NCBI GenBank assembly: GCA_017861355.1
Contig: JAGFXQ010000074.1
Coordinates: forward strand, 1 to 12,248
Origin: Bacillota bacterium
Lineage (GTDB): Bacteria > Bacillota > Clostridia > Lachnospirales > Lachnospiraceae
DNA: 12,248 bases
Reading direction: 5' to 3'
A program made the translations under genes and the position numbers. The notes beneath the pieces are model-generated. The model ran no database searches and was not told the origin of the DNA. It saw only the letters and a program-made list of their open reading frames with translations. How positions within the stretch are numbered: position 1 is the stretch's first letter; every line of letters starts with the position of its first letter. Positions 1-5,641 of this stretch are shown piece after piece.

Positions 1-2
1 AA

Positions 3-944
3 GCTACTGAGAAGCAGCTGCGAGAGAAGGTAAAAGAATGTAATATCTATGCCAGAGTTCTGCCGGAGCATAAGATGAGAATAGTAAAAGCACTAAAGGA
101 AAATGGCGAGGTAGTAGCCATGACCGGAGATGGGGTCAATGATTCCATGGCTTTAAAGATAGCGGATATCGGAATTGCCATGGGCAAAAACGGAAGTGAA
201 GTATCTCGGGAAGCAGCAGATCTGATACTGATGGATGATAATTTTGTTACAGTACTGGATACCATAGCAGACGGGAGAAGAATCTATCAGAACATTCAGA
301 AAACGATAGCTTATGTGTTAGCCTTTCATATACCGATTGCACTGATCTGTCTCATCGCACCGCTATGCGGAATTGAACCGCAGGATTTGCTTTTAATGCC
401 ACTTCATATTGTTCTTTTGGAATTTGTGATGGATCCCACAGTATCGATTGCATTGGAACGTCAGCCCGCCGAACCGGATATTATGTGCCGACCGCCGCGT
501 AATCCTTCCCAGAAGCTGATAACCCTTAGAGCCTTTACTAAGAGCATGCTTCAGGGTATTGCTATATTCATGGCTTCATTTTTTCTGTATTTTGGATTGA
601 AGCAGCAAGGATACTCTATCGAGATGTCTCGAACTTGTGGTTTTACAGTCTTGGTATTATCCAGTATGCTTCTTGTTCTTATTAACTGTTCGGAGCATGA
701 AACGGTAATTCACACCATCTATCGATTAAGATCCGAAGCCGGGGTCTGGCTATTGAATGCCGTTATCTTATTCGGCTTAGGAATATTAATATATTCTCCA
801 CTTCATGGGAGACTGGGATTTGAGCCACTGGATATCAAGCATTTGCTGATCGTCGTTGGTATTTCGATCGCTTCTGTGCTGTGGTATGAGCCCGTGAAAA
901 TGATTGCAAAACATCGTCATAAACAAAAAACTTCTAAAGCTTAG
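3..944 (+). CDS. Cation-translocating P-type ATPase, C-terminal part (gene starts upstream of window)
   Basis: This is the last 313 residues of an ATP-driven cation pump of the plasma membrane. The fragment opens in the P domain, with ARVLPEHK and then the hinge motif TGDGVNDSMALK (about residues 41-52), which binds Mg2+ and closes the phosphorylation site. ADIGIAMG follows. The rest is a Cation_ATPase_C-type domain with about six hydrophobic helices (near IAYVLAFHIPIALICL, HIVLLEFVMDPTVSIAL, GIAIFMASFFLYFGL, FTVLVLSSMLLVLI, WLLNAVILFGLGILI and LLIVVGISIASVLW) and a basic tail. The M6 region reads LLEFVMDP rather than the NLVTDG of calcium pumps, so a Ca2+ substrate should not be assumed; bacterial ATPases with HIPIA and LE..IDP signatures form a subgroup of unclear substrate. 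The DKTGT phosphorylation site lies outside the window. Family certain; ion unknown. Confidence 0.93.
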   Translation, partial: ATEKQLREKVKECNIYARVLPEHKMRIVKALKENGEVVAMTGDGVNDSMALKIADIGIAMGKNGSEVSREAADLILMDDNFVTVLDTIADGRRIYQNIQKTIAYVLAFHIPIALICLIAPLCGIEPQDLLLMPLHIVLLEFVMDPTVSIALERQPAEPDIMCRPPRNPSQKLITLRAFTKSMLQGIAIFMASFFLYFGLKQQGYSIEMSRTCGFTVLVLSSMLLVLINCSEHETVIHTIYRLRSEAGVWLLNAVILFGLGILIYSPLHGRLGFEPLDIKHLLIVVGISIASVLWYEPVKMIAKHRHKQKTSKA

Positions 945-945
945 A

Positions 946-974
946 TTGAATTCCTACAAAACCTATGATAATAT
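946..974 (+). promoter_or_regulatory. Candidate sigma-A promoter of the Rrf2 regulator gene
   Basis: TTGAAT at 946-951, a 17-nt spacer, then TAATAT at 969-974. It lies just after the ATPase stop codon and about 40 nt before the regulator start. The -10 area contains CTAT-gataat-ATAG (963-976), a small dyad where a repressor could compete with polymerase. Predicted by eye only. Confidence 0.5.
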
Positions 975-984
975 AGTAATAACA

Positions 985-998
985 ATCCCAGAAGGGAT
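985..998 (+). promoter_or_regulatory. Short dyad in the regulator's leader
   Basis: ATCCC-agaa-GGGAT is a perfect 5-bp inverted repeat. It sits between the putative promoter and the AAGGAGG ribosome binding site (1002-1008). It could be an autoregulatory operator or a small mRNA hairpin close to the ribosome site. Its function is an inference; the symmetry is seen directly. Confidence 0.35.
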
Positions 999-1015
999 AC
1001 TAAGGAGGTTTTGCC

Positions 1016-1450
1016 ATGAAGATATCAACAAAAGGTAGATATGCGCTTAGACTAATGTTGGATCTGGCATTGAATAATACGGGTGAATATATAACAATCA
1101 AGACAATAGCAGCTCGCCAGGAAATAAGTGAAAAATATCTTGAACAGATCATCTCTTTGTTAAATCGTGCTGGATATGTTAAGAGCGTCCGAGGAGCTCA
1201 GGGTGGTTATCGCTTGGCAAAGGAGCCGGTGGAATATACGATAGGGATGATATTGCGCTTGACGGAAGGCAGCCTGTATCCGATTGATTGCTTAGAGAAT
1301 GATGCGGAATGTAACAGACAGAGCGGTTGTGCTACCCGTGAGGTATGGCAGGAGCTTTATGATGCGATCTGTTCCGTAGTCGATCATATCACGTTACAGG
1401 ACCTGGTGGATAAGCAATTAAATAATGTGCCATATGATTTTATGATATAA
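1016..1450 (+). CDS. Rrf2-family winged-helix transcriptional regulator (CymR/IscR-like)
   Basis: A 144-residue DNA-binding regulator. The N-terminus MKISTKGRYALRLMLDLA is diagnostic of Rrf2 proteins. The winged helix-turn-helix covers about residues 10-70 (IAARQEISEKYLEQI recognition region, wing VRGAQGGYRL). Three cysteines, C92, C99 and C105 (CLENDAEC then CNRQSGC), resemble the [2Fe-2S] ligand triad of IscR/NsrR, though the first gap is one residue longer than in IscR. An Fe-S or redox sensor is therefore plausible. The next genes downstream are an O-acetylhomoserine sulfhydrylase and a cysteine synthase, the typical targets of the Firmicutes Rrf2 protein CymR, which in Bacillus acts with CysK. 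Bacillus CymR lacks this triad, so this could be a CymR-like or an IscR-like protein. Start chosen for its AAGGAGG at 7-nt spacing. The stop codon lies inside the first copy of the adjoining repeat. Confidence 0.9.
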   Translation: MKISTKGRYALRLMLDLALNNTGEYITIKTIAARQEISEKYLEQIISLLNRAGYVKSVRGAQGGYRLAKEPVEYTIGMILRLTEGSLYPIDCLENDAECNRQSGCATREVWQELYDAICSVVDHITLQDLVDKQLNNVPYDFMI

Positions 1451-1623
1451 CGAAAGCGTAGTGAGTATACGCCAAGCTTGCTTGAGCGTATACGATCGGA
1501 GCTAACGATCATGAATATGCACTTTATTCATGATATAACGAAAGCGTAGTGAGTATCCAATGAGCTTACTCAAAGGGATACGATCAGAGCGGAAGATCAT
1601 GAACACACTTTAATGTTCATGAT
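1442..1623 (+). repeat. Two tandem ~88-bp copies of a hairpin-forming intergenic repeat
   Basis: Copy 1 starts at 1442 and copy 2 at 1530, both with ATGATATAACGAAAGCG followed by TAGTGAGTAT. A third, truncated ATGATATA begins at 1619. Each copy holds two hairpins. Hairpin A is GTATACGC/GCGTATAC at 1465-1493 in copy 1 and GTATCC/GGATAC at 1553-1581 in copy 2. Hairpin B is ATCATGAAT/ATTCATGAT at 1508-1534 and ATCATGAACA/TGTTCATGAT at 1596-1623. The arms differ between copies but stay complementary, so the structure rather than the sequence appears conserved. Between the hairpins is a shared TACGATC-GAGC stretch. It looks like a dispersed palindromic (REP-like) element or a structured RNA. The first copy supplies the last two codons and the stop of the Rrf2 gene. 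I do not recognise a named family. Confidence 0.8.
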
Positions 1624-1672
1624 ATAGAGCTCGGATGGAATAGACCGGTTGATTTCATGAATCTAATAGGAG

Positions 1673-1710
1673 GAAGGTTACACTCTTGTGTTATCTTCTT
1701 CTTTTTTTAT
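1673..1710 (+). terminator. Rho-independent terminator after the Rrf2 gene and its repeats
   Basis: An imperfect 11-bp stem (GAAGGTTACAC / GTGTTATCTTC, one mismatch and one G-T pair) with loop TCTT at 1684-1687. It is followed by TTCTTTTTTTAT. It would end the rrf2 transcript, so the hairpin repeats would be its 3' UTR. The stretch 1711-1781 shows nothing I can identify. Confidence 0.7.
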
Positions 1711-1781
1711 ATATGATTCGTAAAATGTCTGAGATGCTGTCATCCTTGAATACAGTCTTTGAAAATATTCTCAGAAATCTA

Positions 1782-1811
1782 TTGACAAAACATCCCTGTT
1801 AAGTATATTAT
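1782..1811 (+). promoter_or_regulatory. Sigma-A promoter of the metY-cysK operon
   Basis: A perfect TTGACA -35 at 1782-1787. The -10 is TATATT at 1804-1809 (16-nt spacer) or TATTAT at 1806-1811 (18 nt). A consensus TATAAT at 1809-1814 would need an overlong 21-nt spacer. Transcription would begin near 1817-1822, giving a leader of about 110 nt. Confidence 0.7.
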
Positions 1812-1818
1812 AATACCA

Positions 1819-1929
1819 ATCCATATAAAACCTAGTAATAAACTATGAATACTATGGAATGAACGGACACTAGCAATTACTGAGGAGCGGATGCGGACTC
1901 CTTAAGTGAAATGAAATGGAGGGTAATTT
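1819..1929 (+). promoter_or_regulatory. Leader of metY with candidate operator words and a small hairpin
   Basis: Just downstream of the promoter lie AAAACCTA (1827-1834), TAGTAATAA (1833-1841) and CTATGAATA (1843-1851). The first two recur exactly, and the third almost exactly (CTATGATAATA), in the Rrf2 promoter at 958-982. This suggests a common regulator site, here placed as a roadblock after the start point. Further on, AGGAG/CTCCT (1883-1887 with 1898-1902) forms a hairpin with a 10-nt loop, without a U-run. I find no T-box, no SAM-I riboswitch core and no terminator. The ribosome binding site is GGAGGG at 1918-1923. Confidence 0.4.
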
Positions 1930-3222
1930 ATGGCCAACGAAAAAAAATTACATTTTGAAACCTTACAGCTTCATGCAGGACAGGAGAAACCGGACAGTGC
2001 AACCGGTGCGAGGTGTGTTCCGATTTATCAGACTTCCTCTTATGTATTCGAGGATTCGGCGCAAGCAGAAAGAAGGTTCAATCTCAGTGAAGGCGGTAAC
2101 ATATATACAAGACTTATGAATCCGACTTCCGACGTATTTGAGCAAAGGATCGCGGCACTGGAAGGTGGAGTCGCAGCACTTGCTACTTCCTCCGGAGCGG
2201 CAGCGGTTACTTATGCAATCCAGAATATCGCCCATGCCGGTGATCATATCGTATCGGCCCAAACCATCTACGGAGGTACCTATAATCTATTTGCCCATAC
2301 TTTGGAAGACTTTGGTGTTACCACTACCTTTGTTGACGGAGATGAACCAACGAATTTTGAGAAAGCAATCAAGGAAAATACGAAAGCTATTTTTATTGAG
2401 AGCTTAGGAAATCCGAATTCCAGCATTATCGATATCAAGAAGGTTGCAGATATTGCACATCGGAATAAGATTCCATTGATTGTGGATAATACCTTTGCTA
2501 CTCCTTATTTACTCCGTCCGATTGAATATGGTGCAGATGTGGTCGTTCATTCTGCTACAAAGTTCATTGGCGGTCATGGAACTACCATCGGAGGAGTAAT
2601 CATTGATAGTGGTAATTTTGACTGGGAGGGTTCCGGAAAATTTCCTTCCTTGACAGAACCGAATGCCAGCTATCACGGTGTTCAGTTTACCAAAGCGGTT
2701 GGTGCTTTGGCTTACATTATTAAGATCCGGGTTACCCTCCTGAGGGATACCGGCTCTACCATCAGTCCGTTCCATTCCTTCTTATTCCTTCAAGGACTTG
2801 AGACCTTATCGCTCCGAGTTGAACGTCATGTGGAAAATGCACTGAAAGTAGTAGATTACTTAAGCAAACATCCAAAGATAGAGAGAGTGAATCATCCATC
2901 ACTACCGGCAAATCCTTATCATAAAATATATAATGAATATTTCCCGAAGGGTGCGGGCTCAATCTTTACCTTTGAGATCAAAGGGGATGCAGATACGGCA
3001 AAGAAATTCATCGATCAGCTGAAGATTTTCTCCTTATTAGCAAATGTTGCTGATGTAAAATCCCTGGTAATTCATCCTGCAAGTACAACACATTCTCAGA
3101 TGAATGAGGAAGAATTGAAATCCTCCGGAATACAACCAAATACCATACGATTGTCAATCGGAACAGAACATATTGAAGATATCCTTGACGATTTGGCAAA
3201 TGCATTTGATAATATAGTATAA
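1930..3222 (+). CDS. metY: O-acetylhomoserine sulfhydrylase (PLP-dependent, Cys/Met metabolism family)
   Basis: A 430-residue cytosolic enzyme that should join O-acetyl-L-homoserine and sulfide to give homocysteine and acetate, the direct sulfhydrylation route to methionine. The Cys/Met-metabolism PLP fold is complete: LHAGQEKPDSATGARCVPIYQTSSY at the N-terminus, YTRLMNPT (Tyr59 and Arg61, phosphate-binding), ATSSGAAA (about 85-92), ESLGNP, VDNTFATP with Asp186, and the Schiff-base lysine K211 in SATKFIGGHG. The C-terminal motifs SLVIHPASTTHSQ and IRLSIGTEHIEDI favour the MetY branch over cystathionine synthase or lyase. About 430 residues is also the MetY length; MetB and MetC are nearer 380-400. 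Start supported by GGAGGG six nt upstream. It is 65 nt before cysK with no terminator between, so the two are probably cotranscribed. Confidence 0.95.
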   Translation: MANEKKLHFETLQLHAGQEKPDSATGARCVPIYQTSSYVFEDSAQAERRFNLSEGGNIYTRLMNPTSDVFEQRIAALEGGVAALATSSGAAAVTYAIQNIAHAGDHIVSAQTIYGGTYNLFAHTLEDFGVTTTFVDGDEPTNFEKAIKENTKAIFIESLGNPNSSIIDIKKVADIAHRNKIPLIVDNTFATPYLLRPIEYGADVVVHSATKFIGGHGTTIGGVIIDSGNFDWEGSGKFPSLTEPNASYHGVQFTKAVGALAYIIKIRVTLLRDTGSTISPFHSFLFLQGLETLSLRVERHVENALKVVDYLSKHPKIERVNHPSLPANPYHKIYNEYFPKGAGSIFTFEIKGDADTAKKFIDQLKIFSLLANVADVKSLVIHPASTTHSQMNEEELKSSGIQPNTIRLSIGTEHIEDILDDLANAFDNIV

Positions 3223-3287
3223 GATATTATAATTAAAATAAAATAAATAGAAATTGGAACTGTGGAAAACAGAGAACAGGAGATCAT

Positions 3288-4220
3288 ATGGCTGAATATA
3301 AGAAAAAAATAACGGAATTGGTTGGAAACACACCTTTACTTGAGCTGGTTAATTACAGCAGAATTCATAGCGTCAATGCTAAATTAGTGGCGAAGCTGGA
3401 ATATTTTAATCCCGGTGGCAGCGTAAAGGATCGAATTGCAAAGAAAATGATAGAAGAAGCATTCCGTACCGGGGAGATTAATGAAAATACCACAATCATT
3501 GAACCTACCAGTGGAAATACCGGAATTGGCCTCGCAAGTGTATGTGCCAGCTATGGCTTGAGACTTATTATTGCAATGCCGGAGACGATGAGCATTGAAC
3601 GTCGTAATCTGATGAAAGCATATGGAGCAGAGCTGGTATTAACCGAAGGTGCTAAGGGAATGAAGGGTGCAATTGAAAAAGCGAAGGAGTTAAATCAAAG
3701 TACTCCAAACAGTTTTGTACCTTCACAATTTGAGAATCTCAATAACCCGAAGGTTCATGAAGAAACGACCGGTGTTGAGATTTGGGAGGATACCGAGGGA
3801 GAAGTTGATATCTTCGTAGCCGGAGTTGGAACCGGTGGTACCATATCCGGAGTTGGAGCATATCTTCGTTCCAAAAAACCCGGAGTAAAGATCATTGCAG
3901 TAGAACCTGCTGATTCCCCTGTATTATCCGAAAAACGTGCCGGAGCACATAAGATACAAGGCATTGGAGCAGGATTTGTACCGGATACCCTGAATACAAA
4001 GATTTATGATGAGGTAATTACCGTGACTAACGATGCTGCTTTCGAGACAGGAAGAGAGATTGCCAAAAAAGAAGGTGTTCTTGTCGGTATCTCCTCCGGA
4101 GCAGCCCTATGGGCAGCAACTCAGGTTGCAAAACGTCCTGAAAATGCTGGAAAAACCATTGTTGTATTACTTCCGGATACAGGTGAGAGATATCTGTCCA
4201 CCGCTATGTTTGCAGAATAA
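3288..4220 (+). CDS. cysK: Cysteine synthase A (O-acetylserine sulfhydrylase)
   Basis: A 310-residue PLP enzyme making L-cysteine and acetate from O-acetylserine and sulfide. The PLP lysine is K47 in NPGGSVKDRIAKK. The substrate loop TSGNTGIGL is at about 74-82, the PLP-phosphate loop is GVGTGGTISG, and SSGAALWAA and LPDTGERYLST close the fold. Length matches the CysK family (about 305-315). Start supported by AGGAG at 3278-3282, five nt upstream. With metY upstream it gives the cell both sulfide-fixing reactions, one towards homocysteine and one towards cysteine. In Bacillus, CysK is also the partner of the Rrf2 regulator CymR; the Rrf2 gene two positions upstream makes a similar pairing possible here (inference). 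The stop codon lies in a 15-bp tandem duplication, and a strong terminator follows. Confidence 0.96.
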   Translation: MAEYKKKITELVGNTPLLELVNYSRIHSVNAKLVAKLEYFNPGGSVKDRIAKKMIEEAFRTGEINENTTIIEPTSGNTGIGLASVCASYGLRLIIAMPETMSIERRNLMKAYGAELVLTEGAKGMKGAIEKAKELNQSTPNSFVPSQFENLNNPKVHEETTGVEIWEDTEGEVDIFVAGVGTGGTISGVGAYLRSKKPGVKIIAVEPADSPVLSEKRAGAHKIQGIGAGFVPDTLNTKIYDEVITVTNDAAFETGREIAKKEGVLVGISSGAALWAATQVAKRPENAGKTIVVLLPDTGERYLSTAMFAE

Positions 4221-4245
4221 GAATTGAATGAATAAGAATTGAATG
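4216..4245 (+). repeat. Perfect 15-bp tandem duplication at the end of cysK
   Basis: AATAAGAATTGAATG occurs twice back to back (4216-4230 and 4231-4245). The first copy contains the cysK stop codon TAA, so the duplication does not alter the protein. It is probably a recent slippage event. Confidence 0.9.
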
Positions 4246-4281
4246 AAAATGGGGCTGTCGTGATTGCAACAGCCCCATTTT
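4246..4281. terminator. Bidirectional rho-independent terminator between cysK and the minus-strand small gene
   Basis: A 13-bp perfect stem, AAAATGGGGCTGT with ACAGCCCCATTTT, and a 10-nt loop (4259-4268). It is GC-rich in the middle, with T-runs on the plus side and a TTTTC run on the minus side. It fits termination of metY-cysK from the left and of the 4307-4570 gene from the right. Confidence 0.9.
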
Positions 4282-4306
4282 TATGATCTTTACTTGAAAT
4301 CAATTC

Positions 4307-4570
4307 TTACCGGTTATGGCGGTTCGAGGTTAGAAACATCGCATCCTCATAATTCTTGCGATGTACATATAATGAATATTCCATCGTTAATCTCGGTTCT
4401 GAAGTCAGATGGCCGCGATGGAAGCTGTCAGTTAGGTTTAGGTTAGGACGATGATGATCGGATAATTTATAATCATACCTGATACCGGCAACAGCCAATG
4501 AATTCTTTAGTTCGGAAAATTCCTTAAGAGAAGTTCCTCTATAAATCTCAATCCGATTCCATAAAAACAT
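4307..4570 (-). CDS. Small unrecognised protein, possibly DUF2007-like
   Basis: An 87-residue protein that I cannot assign firmly. It is probably a real gene: it has its own consensus promoter, an AAAGGAG ribosome binding site eight nt before the ATG at 4570, and a terminator downstream. An in-frame GTG three codons upstream overlaps the ribosome site and is less likely. The sequence starts MFLWNRIEIYRGTSLKEF, continues with an amphipathic helix and GIRYDYKL, has a polar His/Asn/Arg-rich middle (about 40-60), and then a strand-helix unit, YSLYVHRKNYEDAMFL. The pattern of N-terminal EIY..., helix, GI.YDY and a late YVxxxDYExA resembles small DUF2007 ('putative signal transducing protein') domains, which is a guess from shape. 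There is no signal peptide, membrane helix or cysteine. It is divergent from the amidase gene. Confidence 0.65.
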   Translation of the reverse strand: MFLWNRIEIYRGTSLKEFSELKNSLAVAGIRYDYKLSDHHRPNLNLTDSFHRGHLTSEPRLTMEYSLYVHRKNYEDAMFLTSNRHNR

Positions 4571-4612
4571 ACTGATCACTCCTTTGGTGAAGCTCTTATC
4601 TTGGTTGATTTC

Positions 4613-4641
4613 ATTATACTCTTATGAGATTTGACATTCAA
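4613..4641 (-). promoter_or_regulatory. Consensus sigma-A promoter of the small minus-strand gene
   Basis: On the minus strand, TTGAAT (4641-4636), a 17-nt spacer, then a perfect TATAAT (4618-4613). It lies about 40 nt before the ATG at 4570. Its -35 touches a plus-strand TTGACA at 4631-4636, so two promoters may lie back to back. Confidence 0.75.
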
Positions 4642-4660
4642 ATTAATGTTTCATTAGATT
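4631..4660 (+). promoter_or_regulatory. Candidate promoter of the amidase/SPOR gene
   Basis: TTGACA at 4631-4636 and TAGATT at 4655-4660 with an 18-nt spacer; the -10 is weak. A better -10, TATAAT at 4692-4697, has only GTGAAA (4668-4673) as a -35 at 18 nt. Either could drive the gene, and a sporulation sigma factor cannot be excluded. Confidence 0.35.
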
Positions 4661-4732
4661 TGGACTGGTGAAACTTTCTGTGAATTAATCATATAATGAA
4701 GAAGCAACAATGATAGTAGAAGGAGAGAAGTT

Positions 4733-5524
4733 ATGCCTAAAGTAATATTGGATGCTGGTCATGGTGGGAGTGATGTTGGCGATTATTACGAAAATAGGAG
4801 CGAGAAGAATGATAATTTAAAGTTAGCACTTCGAATCGGTCAATTTCTTCAGCAAAAGGGTATTGAAGTCGGCTATACCAGAACTTCAGATGTATATCTC
4901 TCTATGGTTGAGAGGGCAAATATCGCGAATAAACTGGGCGGAGACTTTCTGCTCTCGATCCATCGTCTAAGCGGAAATACTTATAGTGACAAACCGGGTC
5001 TTGATTTCTTCGTCGGTGAGGATGCTGCAATCGCAGAGGAAGGAGCGAAGAATATTGGTGATGAATTAAAGGAAAGTGGTTATGAAAATTACGGAATCAT
5101 TGTTCGTACCGATGTTCCATTGATCAATGATGTGAAAATGCCCAGTGTAATGGCCGGAATCGGTTATTTTCGTTCGGAGCAGGAGAATCTGAATTATGAT
5201 GAGAAATTCTCGGATATTGCGGAAGAGATCGCAGAAGGAATCTATCGAACACTGGTTCCTTCAAATGAGGATGATATGATTGTACAAGAGAATAGAAGAC
5301 GGGTTGGCTATTTTCACCGAATTGGAGTCGGTCCATATCGTAGTTATAATGAAGCCATGAATCATCAGCATAATATCAGCCTAATGGGATTTGAGACAGA
5401 GATTATAAAGCTGGGTGCACGATTTTTCATCTACGTAGGAATGTACGATAATCCGGATGATGCAGTGAAAGTGGAAATTCTTTTAAGAAGGTATGGATTT
5501 TGCAGTTTTATGATTTGTATCTAA
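4733..5524 (+). CDS. N-acetylmuramoyl-L-alanine amidase_3 family protein with SPOR-like C-terminus; catalytic Glu replaced
   Basis: A 263-residue protein. Residues 1-175 match the amidase_3 (AmiC/CwlD) fold, a zinc enzyme that cuts the amide bond between MurNAc and L-Ala of peptidoglycan. The zinc ligands are visible: H10 in LDAGHGG, E24 in SEKNDNL and H77 in LLSIHR. The usual catalytic glutamate in the PAVLVEIGF-type motif is missing; here it reads PSVMAGIGYF with Gly142 in that place, and SIHR replaces the usual SIHAN. It may be inactive, altered in activity, or a binding protein. Residues 189-261 look like a SPOR domain (RRVGYFHRIGVGPYRSYNEA, then FFIYVGMYDNPDDAVKV), which binds denuded glycan at division or spore septa. 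There is no signal peptide in the predicted product, so it would be cytosolic, forespore-located or exported by another route. The start has AGGAGA six nt upstream. Confidence 0.85.
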   Translation: MPKVILDAGHGGSDVGDYYENRSEKNDNLKLALRIGQFLQQKGIEVGYTRTSDVYLSMVERANIANKLGGDFLLSIHRLSGNTYSDKPGLDFFVGEDAAIAEEGAKNIGDELKESGYENYGIIVRTDVPLINDVKMPSVMAGIGYFRSEQENLNYDEKFSDIAEEIAEGIYRTLVPSNEDDMIVQENRRRVGYFHRIGVGPYRSYNEAMNHQHNISLMGFETEIIKLGARFFIYVGMYDNPDDAVKVEILLRRYGFCSFMICI

Positions 5525-5538
5525 TTCTTCGCATTGTC

Positions 5539-5567
5539 TTGACTTGTTTTCATATTTCATTTATAAT
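5539..5567 (+). promoter_or_regulatory. Sigma-A promoter of the yicC-remA-rpoZ cluster
   Basis: TTGACT at 5539-5544, a 17-nt spacer, and a perfect TATAAT at 5562-5567. The leader to yicC is about 70 nt. No terminator is seen between the amidase and this promoter, so some read-through is possible. Confidence 0.75.
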
Positions 5568-5641
5568 TAATTAGATATAATAAAATAAGATTGTGATTTT
5601 TTAGGCTCATAATCATTACAAACATGAAAGAGTGTAAGCTT

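Noticed and set aside
1442..1623. CRISPR array
   Set aside because: Only two ~88-bp units with no distinct spacers, and the units are palindromic and diverged.
1819..1929. SAM riboswitch or T-box in front of metY
   Set aside because: No SAM-I core, no T-box TGGNACCGCG sequence and no terminator hairpin with a U-run in the leader.
1963..2262. 99-residue minus-strand frame and overlapping plus-strand frames within metY
   Set aside because: metY is an unbroken, well-conserved enzyme frame here; the others have no start signals and no recognisable protein features.
4264..4446. 60-residue plus-strand frame after cysK
   Set aside because: It starts within the cysK terminator, has no ribosome site, and is antisense to the better supported minus-strand gene at 4307-4570.
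5624..5641. Upstream in-frame ATG of yicC
   Set aside because: No ribosome site precedes it, and it would add six residues before the conserved KSMTGFGR start.
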